Shown here: piece by piece, positions 22,210-32,510 of the stretch
Position numbering within the stretch: position 1 is the stretch's first letter
Layout of the letters: each line of letters starts with the position of its first letter
Origin: Rhodospirillaceae bacterium
Lineage (GTDB): Bacteria > Pseudomonadota > Alphaproteobacteria > Reyranellales > Reyranellaceae
Length of the DNA stretch: 64,000 nt
Direction: 5' to 3'
NCBI GenBank assembly: GCA_009772935.1
Contig: WOUR01000027.1
Span: 54,593 to 118,592, forward strand
Program-made: the position numbers and the translations under genes
Notes under the pieces: generated by a model
What the model was told of the DNA's origin: nothing
Databases searched by the model: none
The model's input: only the letters and a program-made list of their open reading frames with translations

Positions 22210-22985
22210 TGTCGGTCGTCTGCTTTTGTTCGCCCAAGGGCGGTGTAGGCAAGACCTCTCTCAGCATCAACGTCGCGGGTGTGCTGGCGCGTTCCGGATT
22301 GCGGGTGCTCGTCGTCGATCTCGATGTCCAGAATTCGATGCGCCTGCATGCCGGCATACAGCTTGCCGATGACCGCGGCTGGGCTCACTGCCTGGCCTAC
22401 GGGCGCTCGATTCGCGAAGGCGTCCTGCCGGGAGGCACCAATCTGCTCGTCCTGCCCTTCGGGCAGGTCAACGGGGCTCAGCTCCATGCCATTTCGGATC
22501 ACCTGGCGCGCAACGAGAACTGGCTGGCGCATACGCTCACCCCGTTCGTGGAACGCGGCTTCGTCGTGGTGATCGACACGCCGCCGGGACCGTCGGTCTT
22601 CCTCGACCAGACCCGGTCGATCTCGACGCTCGACATCGTCGTCCTGCAGGCCGATGCCACCTCCGTGTCGCTGCTGTCCACGGTCGAATCGCAGAATTTC
22701 CTCGGGCCGGTGCCGGAAGGATCGCGCCGTCAGGTGCGTTACGTCTTCAACCTCGTCGACATGCGTCGCAAGCTGACGCGCGATGTCATCGCCCTGCTGC
22801 GGCGCAGGCTGGGGCAGGCGATGATCGGCATCGTCAACTATGACGACAGCTTCGGCGAAGCGGTGGCCCACCAGCAGCTGGTGATCGATCGCGCGCCGAC
22901 GAGCAAGGCGGCAGCCGATGTGCGCGGCCTGGCCGCGTCGGTGCAGGGACTGCTCCTCGACGGCATGGAACCGGAGCAGAGATGA
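22209..22985 (+). CDS. bcsQ: Cellulose biosynthesis ParA/MinD-like ATPase BcsQ
   Basis: BcsQ (YhjQ) is a MinD/ParA-family ATPase that localises the cellulose machinery, often to a pole. The 258-aa protein opens with VVCFCSPKGGVGKTSLS, a deviant Walker A with the signature lysine, then VLVVDLDVQNSMRLH (Walker A' aspartate) and VVVIDTPPGPSVFLD. Start ATG 22209 overlaps the stop of the upstream gene by one base; the longer open frame before it is that gene in another phase. The stop overlaps bcsA as ATGA, so translation is coupled to the catalytic subunit. The last segment (SKAAADVRGLAASVQG) is the usual C-terminal helix region; I see no clear membrane-targeting helix. Confidence 0.92.
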   Translation: MSVVCFCSPKGGVGKTSLSINVAGVLARSGLRVLVVDLDVQNSMRLHAGIQLADDRGWAHCLAYGRSIREGVLPGGTNLLVLPFGQVNGAQLHAISDHLARNENWLAHTLTPFVERGFVVVIDTPPGPSVFLDQTRSISTLDIVVLQADATSVSLLSTVESQNFLGPVPEGSRRQVRYVFNLVDMRRKLTRDVIALLRRRLGQAMIGIVNYDDSFGEAVAHQQLVIDRAPTSKAAADVRGLAASVQGLLLDGMEPEQR

Positions 22986-25147
22986 CCTCTCCCAGCGCTG
23001 TCGAGCCAACCCCGAACCGGCGAGTCCCGGTCGCCACGCGGCTTTTCTACCTGTTCGTCGCGCTCGTTGCCCTCGGGCCGGCGGCCTTCGTCATCATCAC
23101 GCCGTTCGATCTGCAGACGCAGGCCATCTTCGCGGTCTTCACGGCCTTCATCTTCGTACTCGTGAACCGCTTCAAGAGCCGCATGGCGACCCTGATCATC
23201 GTCGTGCTGTCGGCTCTCGTGTCGACCCGGTACCTGTGGTGGCGAACGACCGAGACGCTGGGCTTCGTCGACCCGTTCGACATGATGTTCGGCTACGGCC
23301 TCTACGCCGCCGAGGTCTATGCCTGGATCGTGCTGATGATCGGCTACTTCCAGGTCCTGTGGCCGCTCGACCGCCAGCCGGCGCCGCTGCCCGCCGACGT
23401 CCAGGAGTGGCCGACGGTCGACGTCTATATCCCGACCTACAACGAAAGCCTCGACGTCGTGAAGCCGACCGTGCTGGCGGCGATGGTCATGGATTACCCC
23501 GCCGACAAGTTCAAGGTCTACATCCTCGACGACGGACGTCGGCCGGAGTTCAAGCGCTTCGCCGAGGAGGCGGGTTGCGGCTACCTGATCCGGCCGTCCA
23601 ACGAGCACGCCAAGGCCGGCAACATCAATCACGCGCTGACGATCACCAAGGGCAAGCTGATCGCCATCTTCGACTGCGACCACATCCCGACGCGCGCGTT
23701 CCTGCAGATGACCGTCGGCTGGTTCCTGCGCGACCGCAAGCTCGGCATGCTGCAGACGCCGCATCACTTCTATTCGCCTGATCCGTTCGAGCGCAATCTC
23801 GGCACCTTCGGCCGGGTGCCCAACGAAGGCCAGCTCTTCTACGGCCTGATCCAGCCCGGCAACGACTTCTGGAACGCGACCTTCTTCTGCGGCTCGTGTG
23901 CGGTGCTGAGCCGCGAGGCGCTCGACGAGGTGGGCGGCATCGCCGTCGAGACGGTGACCGAGGACGCGCATACGTCGCTGCGCATGCACCGCAAGGGCTG
24001 GAACACGGCCTATCTGCGCTGGCCGCTGGCTGCCGGCCTGGCGACCGAGCGGCTTTCGATCCATATCGGCCAGCGCATGCGCTGGGCGCGCGGCATGATC
24101 CAGATCTTCCGCACCGACAATCCGCTGCTGGGGCGGGGCCTGAGCTTCGGTCAGCGCATTTGTTACCTCAATGCGATGATGTACTTCCTGTTCCCGGTGC
24201 CGCGCTTCGTCTTCCTGACGGCGCCTGTGGCCTATCTGGTGACATCCCAGAACATCATCGTGGCGAGCGCCTTGATGGTCATGGCCTATGCCGGGCCGCA
24301 CCTGTTCCACACCCTGGCGACGCAGTCGCGGCTCGACGGGCGTTACCGCTATTCCTTCTGGGGCGAGATCTACGACAACGTGCTGCTGTTCCACATCATG
24401 GGACCGACGTTGCTGGCGCTGATCAATCCCAAGGCCGGTAGCTTCAACGTCACCAGCAAGGGCGGTGTGCTGGAGAAGGAACTCTACGACACCCCCATCA
24501 TGCGGCCGCTGATGATCCTGGCCGTGGTGCTGCTGGCGGCGATCGGTGTCGGTTTCTATCGTCTTCTCTTCACCGAGCTGTTCCCGGGCGACGCGCCGGT
24601 GCTCTGGATGAACCTGTTCTGGTGCTTCTACAGCGCCTTCACCGTGTTCGCAGCCCTCGCGGTCGGCCGCGAAAGGCGGCAGGTGAGGGCCCAGCCGCGC
24701 GTCCGCAGTCGGCAGCCGATCGCGCTCTATTTCGACGGCAGGCGCTCGCTGATGGGCCGCACCGAGGATCTCTCCCTCGGCGGTGGCCTGCTGCGCATGG
24801 ACGACCTCGCGACCGACGTGACGGTAAACGAAGAAGTCGTCATCAACTTCGAGCAGATCGAGGACATCTCCGCCGTCCCGGCACGGGTCGTTGCCGTCAA
24901 GGGCCGCGAGGTACGCCTCGAGTTCATGCCGACGAACCTCGAGGAAGAGCGCACGATCGTCAGTGCCGTGTTCGGCCGCGCCGATGCCTGGCTCAACTGG
25001 GACGACCGGCCGCCCGACACGGTCGGCAAGTCGTTGATCGATCTCTCCGGCGCCATCCGCGGCCTGGCCGGCATGGCGGCCCGCAATCTCCGCCGGCCCC
25101 GGGAGGCCGTGCAGCAACCGCTACCGGCGGCGCCGAGGCCGACGTGA
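22982..25147 (+). CDS. bcsA: Cellulose synthase catalytic subunit (UDP-forming)
   Basis: BcsA is the inner-membrane GT2 processive synthase that polymerises UDP-glucose and threads the chain through the membrane. The 721 aa contain all the hallmarks: DDGRRPEF (D183-D184), FDCDH (DxD, D231/D233), the catalytic VTEDAH (T326-E327-D328) and QRMRW (364-368). Several TM helices flank the domain (first near residues 20-80, others at about 380-540). The C-terminal PilZ domain carries RRQVR (R565-R569, RxxxR) and the EDLSLGGG motif, so c-di-GMP activation should be intact. Three c-di-GMP enzymes follow the operon. ATGA overlap with bcsQ and GTGA overlap with bcsB. Confidence 0.97.
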   Translation: MTSPSAVEPTPNRRVPVATRLFYLFVALVALGPAAFVIITPFDLQTQAIFAVFTAFIFVLVNRFKSRMATLIIVVLSALVSTRYLWWRTTETLGFVDPFDMMFGYGLYAAEVYAWIVLMIGYFQVLWPLDRQPAPLPADVQEWPTVDVYIPTYNESLDVVKPTVLAAMVMDYPADKFKVYILDDGRRPEFKRFAEEAGCGYLIRPSNEHAKAGNINHALTITKGKLIAIFDCDHIPTRAFLQMTVGWFLRDRKLGMLQTPHHFYSPDPFERNLGTFGRVPNEGQLFYGLIQPGNDFWNATFFCGSCAVLSREALDEVGGIAVETVTEDAHTSLRMHRKGWNTAYLRWPLAAGLATERLSIHIGQRMRWARGMIQIFRTDNPLLGRGLSFGQRICYLNAMMYFLFPVPRFVFLTAPVAYLVTSQNIIVASALMVMAYAGPHLFHTLATQSRLDGRYRYSFWGEIYDNVLLFHIMGPTLLALINPKAGSFNVTSKGGVLEKELYDTPIMRPLMILAVVLLAAIGVGFYRLLFTELFPGDAPVLWMNLFWCFYSAFTVFAALAVGRERRQVRAQPRVRSRQPIALYFDGRRSLMGRTEDLSLGGGLLRMDDLATDVTVNEEVVINFEQIEDISAVPARVVAVKGREVRLEFMPTNLEEERTIVSAVFGRADAWLNWDDRPPDTVGKSLIDLSGAIRGLAGMAARNLRRPREAVQQPLPAAPRPT

Positions 25148-27900
25148 GGTCGGCAGCGGTCCGTCGCGCCGCGATGGTTCTGGCTCTTGCGATCATTGCT
25201 CCTGCCGCGGCACAACAGGATCTCGGCCCGCGGACGGGGGCCGGCTCGCAGCCGCTGACCTTCTTCCCGCCACAGGCAAACAGCCCGGCGGTCCAGCTCA
25301 CGCAGCCGACGCAGCTCACGCCGAAATTCGAACTGCCGTCCAGCCTGCCGTCCATTCCGTCGGGCGTCGCCATCATTCCACCCCCGGAGTCGCAAAGTCC
25401 GAGGCTGCAGGCGCCATTGCCGACGACCACGCCGATGCCGCCGGCCAATGTCGCGACGCCCATCGTCCCGCCCACGATCCCGCCGAGTTCCAATCCGCCC
25501 GTGCCGGCCGGCGCCCAGCGGCCGCCGGCACCGCAGGCGCTTCCACCGGCCGCGCCGGTGCCGATTCCCGCGCCAGCGCCAGTTCCCGCGCCGTCAGCGC
25601 CGGTTCCGCCCGTGACCACGCCGCCGGCGAGCCTTCCGCCGGTGGCTCCCACCGTGACGACGACGCCCGTCGCTCCGTCCGGTGCGAACCGGCCCGACAT
25701 ATTGCCGACCCCTTCGCCGCTTCCGATGGCGAACTATCCGATGTTCACCGGGACCGCGGATGGTCGCAGCCAGCTGATCCGTCTGCGCGACCTGCGGAGC
25801 AAGGCCCTCCATCTCGAAGGCGCCACGGCAGAGACCGGCATCGTCTTCACCACCCGCCAGGACGATGCATTCATCGCGGCGCGCATCAGCCTCGTCTTCA
25901 GCTATTCCAATGCCGTCGCGCGCGACGACGGCGTCCTCCAGGTGTTCCTCAACAACGAGCCGATCGGCTCGGTCTCGCTGGGCAAGGCGAGCGGACCGAA
26001 GGCGCGCGCCGAGTTCACCTTCACGCCGGCATTGCTGTCGACCGACAACCGGCTGCATTTCCGGTTCACTCTCAAGGGGCAGGGGGCCAAGGCCTGCACG
26101 CTCGATCGCGACAGGGCCTTCTGGGTGAACATCGAGCCGGCGACCTTCATCTATCTCAGCACGACGCGGTTGCCGATTGCCGACGACCTGGCGGCGCTGC
26201 CGCGTCCGTTTGCCGATCCCAAGGATCCGCTGCCGCTCAACCTGCCCTTCGTGCTGCCGGCCGACCCTGAGCCCGGGGTGCTGCAGGCGGCCGGCATGGT
26301 GGCCGGCTATTTCGGCCTGGTCGCGGGCAACAAGGGGGCGACTTTTCCCGTGCAATATGCCGGCCTGCCGGCCGTCAGCGCCGTCGTCCTCGTGGTGGGG
26401 GGCAACTATCCGCCCGGTGTTGCGGCCATTCCGGGCGAGGGACCGCGCGTCGCGGTGATCGCCAATCCTGCCCAGGTCGACAGCAAGCTCCTGCTGGTCA
26501 TCGGTGACGACGCCGAGCAGCTGCAGGCGGCGGCGGGGACCCTGGCGACCTCCCCAACGCGCCTGAGCGGCGGCTGGTCGGTCGCCAACGAGCCGCTGCC
26601 GGCGCTGCGGCGCCCCTACGACGCGCCGAAATGGATTCCCAGCGATCGGCCGGTGCGGCTCGGCGAACTGGCCGACGGAGGTACCATCAACGGCCGCCGA
26701 CTCCTCGATACGCCCAAGGTGTCGTTCCGCACGGCACCCGACCTGTTCTTCGGCGCCCTGTCGGGCGGCAAGATGTACGTGCACGTCCGTCGTGCCGACG
26801 ACAGCTGGGTCGATCCCGGCAATTCGCGTGTCTTCGTCGACCTCAACCAGCGCACCGTCGGCGAGATTCCCCTCGAACCCAAGCTGAAGGTGCTGTCGCG
26901 CCTGAAGGAATGGCTGTTCCCGGGAAAAGCCGAGGATCGCGTCAGCCAGGTGCTGCTCCCCGGGTTCCAGCTCGCCAGCCAGAACCACCTCGATTTCCGG
27001 TTCGAACTGCGGGCGAAGGCCGATGCCGATTGCGAGATGCTCGACTGGAGCGACCGTACCGGCATCGACCCCGACTCGACCATCGACCTCAGTCGCGTCG
27101 CCCATTTTGCCGCTTTCCCCAACCTGGCGCTGTTCGCCAATGCCGGGTTTCCGTTCACCCGCCATGCCGATCTCGCGACCACCGCGTTCGTGATGCCGGA
27201 GACGTCGTCACCGCAGGAGGTGCAGGCGCTGCTGAACCTGCTGGGCATGATGGCGGATGCCACGGGCGTGGCGCCGTCCCGCTATGTGGTCGTCGATGCC
27301 GGCAAGGTCGAACAGGTCGCCGACCGGGACCTGATCGTGATCGGGCTACCGTCGAACCAGCCGCTGCTGAAGCAGTGGGAGGCCCACAACTCGGTCCATA
27401 TCACGCCGACCAGCGTGACGGCCGCGCCGGGGCTTTCCTTCCTGCAGCGGCAGCTCCAGCCGACCGATCCGCGCGCGCCCTACTATCGCGGCGCCGCCCC
27501 GGAACTTGCCAAAGCCAATCTCGGCAAGCCCTACGGTTACCTCTCGAGCTTCTGGTCGCCGCTCAACGACAACCGGCTGGTGGTCATGGTCGGGGGTACC
27601 CAGCCGGCAGCCCTGGTGGATCTGAGCGATCATCTCGGCGATCCCGAGAGGGCGACAAACGTCCAAGGCGATTTCTATTATCTGTCAGGCAGTAAGGGGG
27701 AGTTCTACACCTCAGGAATCAGGAAGTTCGTGGGTGGACTTCCAATCTGGTGGAGAATTCAATGGCTTGCCGGATCTTTTGAACTTGCTGCATTCATTTG
27801 CTTGGTTTGTGTTATATTGGTCCTTGCCGTGGCGATCGAGCGATTCTCGGCAAACAGGGCTAACCGGCTTCTTTCCCGGACGTCGTCGGAAGGAAGCTGA
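25144..27900 (+). CDS. bcsB: Cellulose synthase periplasmic subunit BcsB
   Basis: BcsB is the periplasmic, membrane-anchored partner that guides the nascent glucan. Start GTG 25144 overlaps the bcsA stop as GTGA and gives a signal peptide (AAMVLALAIIAPAAAQQ); the open frame upstream is antiphase bcsA. Residues about 30-195 are an unusually long Pro/Ala/Val-rich linker, followed by the two carbohydrate-binding / flavodoxin-like repeats (for example TGIVFTTRQDDAFIAAR and CTLDRDRAFWVNIEP). The C-terminus has the TM anchor needed for BcsA contact (ELAAFICLVCVILVLAVAI). The last roughly 100 bases are conspicuously AT-rich compared with the rest of the gene. The 918-aa length is longer than E. coli BcsB because of the linker. 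Confidence 0.94.
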   Translation: MRSAAVRRAAMVLALAIIAPAAAQQDLGPRTGAGSQPLTFFPPQANSPAVQLTQPTQLTPKFELPSSLPSIPSGVAIIPPPESQSPRLQAPLPTTTPMPPANVATPIVPPTIPPSSNPPVPAGAQRPPAPQALPPAAPVPIPAPAPVPAPSAPVPPVTTPPASLPPVAPTVTTTPVAPSGANRPDILPTPSPLPMANYPMFTGTADGRSQLIRLRDLRSKALHLEGATAETGIVFTTRQDDAFIAARISLVFSYSNAVARDDGVLQVFLNNEPIGSVSLGKASGPKARAEFTFTPALLSTDNRLHFRFTLKGQGAKACTLDRDRAFWVNIEPATFIYLSTTRLPIADDLAALPRPFADPKDPLPLNLPFVLPADPEPGVLQAAGMVAGYFGLVAGNKGATFPVQYAGLPAVSAVVLVVGGNYPPGVAAIPGEGPRVAVIANPAQVDSKLLLVIGDDAEQLQAAAGTLATSPTRLSGGWSVANEPLPALRRPYDAPKWIPSDRPVRLGELADGGTINGRRLLDTPKVSFRTAPDLFFGALSGGKMYVHVRRADDSWVDPGNSRVFVDLNQRTVGEIPLEPKLKVLSRLKEWLFPGKAEDRVSQVLLPGFQLASQNHLDFRFELRAKADADCEMLDWSDRTGIDPDSTIDLSRVAHFAAFPNLALFANAGFPFTRHADLATTAFVMPETSSPQEVQALLNLLGMMADATGVAPSRYVVVDAGKVEQVADRDLIVIGLPSNQPLLKQWEAHNSVHITPTSVTAAPGLSFLQRQLQPTDPRAPYYRGAAPELAKANLGKPYGYLSSFWSPLNDNRLVVMVGGTQPAALVDLSDHLGDPERATNVQGDFYYLSGSKGEFYTSGIRKFVGGLPIWWRIQWLAGSFELAAFICLVCVILVLAVAIERFSANRANRLLSRTSSEGS

Positions 27901-27917
27901 TCGTATTTTGGGGGCCT

Positions 27918-30900
27918 ATGGCAAGGTCGGAGCGATCGGGGCGTAGCGGGGCCATCAAGAGTGTTCTTGCCGGCGCGGCCGTCGTCCTGTCCGTTTCGAG
28001 TCCGGGGTTGGCGGCGCCCCCGACGACGGTCGAGCCGTCGTCATCGTCGATCTACGGGCTCCTGTTCGAGCAGGCGTCGATGTGGCGGGAGCGTAACCGC
28101 CCCGACCTCGCCGCCCAATCACTTCGAAAGATCCTGGAAAGCCAGCCCGACAATACCGAGGCGTTGTTCCAGCTCGGCTCGATCGAACTGCAGAGCCAGC
28201 GCTTCGATCAGGTCCGCGCCACGATCCAGCGCCTGCGCCAGATCGATCCGAACGACGCGCGCGCGGCCGAGCTCGAACGCGCGATGGCACTGGGTCAGAC
28301 CGACGAGGTGGCTCTGGCCGAGGCCCGCCGGCTTGCCGCGGCCGGCGCGTACGATCGCGCGATCGCGCAATATCAGCGGGCCTTCCGGGGCGGGCCGCCC
28401 CCCTTCGATCTCGCCGTCGAGTATTACGAGACGCTGGCGGGAACGGGGGCCGGCTGGGACGAGGCGAGGATTCGGCTGAAGGCGCTGGCCGAGCGCAGCT
28501 ATGCGACCTCCCGAACCAAGTTCGCCTATGCCCGCATCCTCACCTACAACGAGCAGACACGACGTGAAGGCATTGTTCTGCTTGCCGAACTTGCCAGCGA
28601 TCCGGCGGTCGGACAGGCCTCGTTCGAGGCCATGCGCCAGGCCATGCTGTGGCTCACGGTCGGCCCGCAGGACAAGCCGTTCTTCGAGTCGTATCTCCAG
28701 CGCTTTCCCGGCGACACGGTGGTGCGGGACAAGCTCGTGGACGCTCAGCGGCCGGTGCGACAGGACCCGCTGGGGGCCGCCTTGGCGGAAGCCTATCGGC
28801 TCTCCGACCAGGGGCTGAACGACCAGGCCGTGGCGCGCTTCGAAGGCGTCCTGCAGGCCGACCCCACCAACGTCGACGCGGTCGCCGGCATCGGTATCGT
28901 CCGTCTGCGTCAGGAACGCTTCAGCGACGCCCGCGACCAGCTCGACAAGGCGATCAAGATGGCCCCGAGCCGGGCGGCCGACTGGGCGCCGGCGCTCGAA
29001 GCGGCGAACTTCTGGCTGTCCTACCGGGAAGCGGTCGCCCTGCGCGATCGCGGAGACCTGGCCCAGGCCGAGAAGCTCGTCCGCCCCCTGGCCGACCTGC
29101 CGGCACCCCCAGGGAGCGCGGCACGGCCCAGGCCCTCATGGGCGACCTGCTGCGTCGCCAGGGCAAGCAGCGGGAGGCCGAAAGCTATCTCCGCGATGCC
29201 CTCAGCCGCGATCCGGGAAACAAGGAAGCGCAAGCGGGCCTCTACCAGGTGCTGACGGCGCAGGGACGCGACACGCGCAGCGAGCCGCTGCTGGCCAACC
29301 TCGATCCCTCGGTGCGAACCCGCATCCAGTCGGACGGTTCCCAGCAGGCCGCTCAGCGACTGCGGACGCAGGCGGCCGGCCTTGAGCGTTCGCAGCCCGA
29401 ACGGGCCGAACAGCTCTATCGCGAGGCCATGCGCCTGGATCCGTCCAGCCCATGGACCCGCTACGATCTCGCAAAGCTCCTGGCAAGGCAGGGCAAGGTC
29501 GCCGAAGCCCAGCCGCTGATCGACGAGCTGGTCGCCAGTGGCCGGCCGGAGAGCATCTACGCAGCGGCCGTCTACTATTCCGAGCAGTCGCGCACGGGCG
29601 AAGCCGTGGCCTTGCTCGACCGGATCCCGGTCAACCAGCGTTCCGCGCGCATGAACGCCCTGCGCAACGACCTCCGCAATGCCGGCGATACCGATCAGTT
29701 GATCGCCGCGGCCAAGGCGGGCGATGCCGGCGCACGGGCCACCCTGGCGGCGCGCGCCAACGCCCCTAGTGCGACGCCGGCGCAGCAGGCCAACGCCGCC
29801 CTGGCGCTGGCCAAGATCGGCGACCGGGCGCAGGCGATGGCGGTCGTTCGCCGCCTCTCCGCCCGCAAGGACCTCAGCGCCGATACGCTGCGGACGATGT
29901 TCTACGCGGCGTCGGAGGCAGGCCAGGACGCCGAGGCCAGCACGCTGCTGGCGCGCATATCCAAGAACACCGGCGGCCGCGACGTGGCCAACCTCCAGGA
30001 ATCGCTGGCGATACAGCAGGCCGATCGCCTGCGCACGCAGAAGAACCTGACCGCGGCCTATGACGTGCTGCTGCCCTATGTCTCCGGTCCGTCGCCCAGC
30101 GTCGGCGCCCGTCTGGCGCTGGCGCGGGTGTACAAGGATTCGAATTTCGGCGAGCAGGCGATTCAGGTTCTCGACGGGATCATGGTGTCGTCCCCGGCCG
30201 ATGCCGACACGCTGCAGCAGGCGGTGAACATCGCCATCGATCTCAGGAGATACGAGCGGGCCGACGTGTGGCTGGCCGAGGCGCTGCGCCTGCAGCCGCA
30301 GAATCCGCGGCTCTACATGGTCCAGGCACGCCTGCTGCGTGCGCAGGGGGACAACACGGGCGCCAAGCGCGCGCTCGAGACGGCCCAGCAGCTCAACCGC
30401 GGTCTGGGGCAGACCGGGCTGGTTCCCCCGCCGTCGCCCGCATCGGTCGACAATGCTCCCGTTCAGCGGGCGGCGGTCGTGTCGCCGGGCAACACCGGTG
30501 CCGGTGCGCCGGAAGCCGCTTCACTGCGGCCCTCCGCCGGCAGCGCGGAGGCCGAGTTCATGGCCGAATTCGAACGACGCGTTGCCGCAAAGAAGGCTTC
30601 GGTCACGAGTACGGACGGCGCGCCGAGCCGGGCCGACGTGATGTCGCTGGACCGGCCGTCACTGGCAACCCCCGCCGTCCTGACGGCCCAGGCGGGTCCG
30701 GTGCGGGCCGCACCGCCCGTCCAGGTGGCGCAGAATCCGTTGGTGCCGTTGCGCCGGCCGGGCGGCGAGAGCACTGCGAACACCTCGGTGACGGCGATGA
30801 CCCCGCCGCCATTGCCGGGCACGCCGGGCGCGCCCTCGGGCTCGATGAGCGACAACGATCCGCTCAGCCGCGAGATCGAACGCGAGCTCGCCTCGCTGAA

Positions 30901-31996
30901 GAAGTCCACGGCGATTCTCGTCGAGGGCGGGATCGGCTTCCGCGGCCGGTCCGGCGAATCGGGTCTCGGCCGCATCAACGAGATCAACGTGCCGGTGAAG
31001 GCCCGCATTCCCATCGGCAACGCCGCCCTCGTGCCGACCATCATGCCCGTGACGATCAACGCCGGGACCATCGGTGGCGACCCGTCGACCCTGTCGCGCT
31101 ACGGCGCGAACGCGCTCGCAGGACTGGCCGGCGTGCTGCAGCCCAACAACTCGCAGGCCACGGGCATCGCCTTCGGGATGGGGCTCGAATGGGGGCGTCT
31201 CACGCTCGATGTCGGCAGCACGCCGCTCGGCTTCCCGCTCACCACGATCGTCGGCGGCATCGCCTGGAATCAGCCTCTCGGCGACAAGATGAACATAAAG
31301 CTCGAAGCGTCGCGCCGGTCGGTCACCGATTCGGTCCTGTCCTACGCCGGCGTAACCGATCCGATCACGAGCCTGACCTGGGGCGGGGTGACGCGCAACG
31401 GCGGCGAGGCGATCATCAGCTACGACGACCAGACGCTCGGCCTCTATTCGAAGTTCGCCTACGGCTACTACATGGGCACCAACGTGGCGAACAATCAGTC
31501 CTATGAGTTCACCGCGGGAGCCTATTTCCGTCCCATCAAGGACGAGAATCAGGAGCTCAAGGTCGGCATTTCGGCGACCTACCTCAGTTACGACCAGAAT
31601 TTGAGCTACTTCACCTACGGCCAGGGCGGTTACTTCAGCCCGCAGAGCTTCTACAGCCTGACGTTCCCCATCGACTGGACGGAGACGTCCGGCAAGTTCA
31701 CCTACAGCGCCGGGGCCACCCTCGGCGTGCAGAGCATCCAGCAGAGTTCGTCGCTGTTCTTTCCCACGAATTACTACTTCCAGAACGCGGCGAACATCCT
31801 GGCCACGTCGGGAGCGGCGGCGTTTGCGCCGATCTTCCCGGCGCAGAGCAACACGGGCATCGCCTTCGGCCTGCGCCTCGGTTTCGAATATGCAGCGACC
31901 GAGCGCACTTCGATCGGCGCCAAGGCCAATTTCGACAACGCCTATCAGTACGACCAGGGTACAATTCTGCTATTCCTGAAAAGCTCGTTTAACTAG
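27918..31996 (+). CDS. bcsC: Cellulose export outer-membrane protein BcsC, interrupted by an apparent -1 frameshift at 29106-29111
   Basis: BcsC carries periplasmic TPR repeats and a C-terminal beta-barrel that exports cellulose. The first part (27918 to about 29108, frame 3) has a signal peptide (IKSVLAGAAVVLSVSSPGLAA) and TPR repeats (AAQSLRKILESQPDNTEAL, VARFEGVLQADPTNVDAVAG). The reading then continues in frame 2 from RERGTAQALMGDLLRRQGKQ to the stop at 31996, through more TPRs, a Pro-rich linker and the barrel (VEGGIGFRGRSGESGLGRI to ILLFLKSSF). Without the shift the first frame ends at 29255. The break lies in CCCCC at 29106-29110; one extra C would restore about 1359 codons. Either a sequencing or assembly error, a real mutation, or slippage; cellulose export depends on which. 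It sits 17 bp after bcsB. Confidence 0.88.
29106..29111 (+). other. Frameshift site in bcsC (C5-A run)
   Basis: In the upstream frame the codons here are CCC CCA; stepping back one base gives CCC AGG and the downstream TPR frame. The tract is a plain C5 run. No obvious downstream stem-loop or internal Shine-Dalgarno was noted, so an indel is likelier than programmed slippage. Confidence 0.6.
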
Positions 31997-32019
31997 CCCT
32001 GGTTCAGAACGGACTTTCG

Positions 32020-32508
32020 ATGGCTGTCCGCCCGGCAAACAATTCATTCGATCTATTGACCCTGGTCGTCGCCGCTCGCCGCTCCTGCCCGGCACCTTTG
32101 CGGATTCTGATGGAAGGGCTGGCGACCGCGCTTTCCCAGGTCGCCGGAGACGAGCAGGCGTTGCGCATCCTGGCCGGTGCCGGTTCGGCCATCGCCCGGG
32201 AAAACGCCATCCCGGCCTCCAACTCCCTCGCCGAACTCAAGGCGGCGATGAACGCCGGGTTGCAGGCCCTCGATTGGGGGCAGGTCGACGTCTACGAGGC
32301 CGAGAAGGCACTCGAGTTCGTCGTCGTCGGCTATCCGTTGTTCGACGGGACCGAGGCACAGACCGCCTTCGCGGCAATCCTCGAGGCGCTTCTGGAAGGC
32401 TGGCTGACACAGCAGGCGGCGCGGCCTGGCCTTGCCATGCGCCTTGCTGAACGCGGCAGCGGAGCCTATCCGCCGCTGGTCTTCCGCTACGAACGGACCG
32501 GCCTCTAG
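32020..32508 (+). CDS. bcsD: Cellulose synthase subunit BcsD
   Basis: BcsD forms octameric periplasmic/cytoplasmic rings linked to crystalline, ordered cellulose ribbons in type I systems. The 162-aa protein has no signal peptide and matches BcsD in size and pattern: an N-terminal helical half (LRILMEGLATALSQ), then SLAELKAAMNAGLQALDWGQ, which aligns with the conserved segment of Komagataeibacter BcsD (LQIELNALLGMIGWG), an acidic/hydrophobic strand region, and the LEALLEGWLTQQ helix. It begins 23 bp after bcsC and ends 2 bp before bcsZ. Its presence places this operon in the bcsD-containing (type I) class. Confidence 0.87.
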   Translation: MAVRPANNSFDLLTLVVAARRSCPAPLRILMEGLATALSQVAGDEQALRILAGAGSAIARENAIPASNSLAELKAAMNAGLQALDWGQVDVYEAEKALEFVVVGYPLFDGTEAQTAFAAILEALLEGWLTQQAARPGLAMRLAERGSGAYPPLVFRYERTGL

Positions 32509-32510
32509 CG

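Noticed and set aside
29106..29111. Programmed -1 frameshifting in bcsC
   Set aside because: The tract is a plain C run without a recognisable stimulator; an indel is simpler, though left open as a finding.
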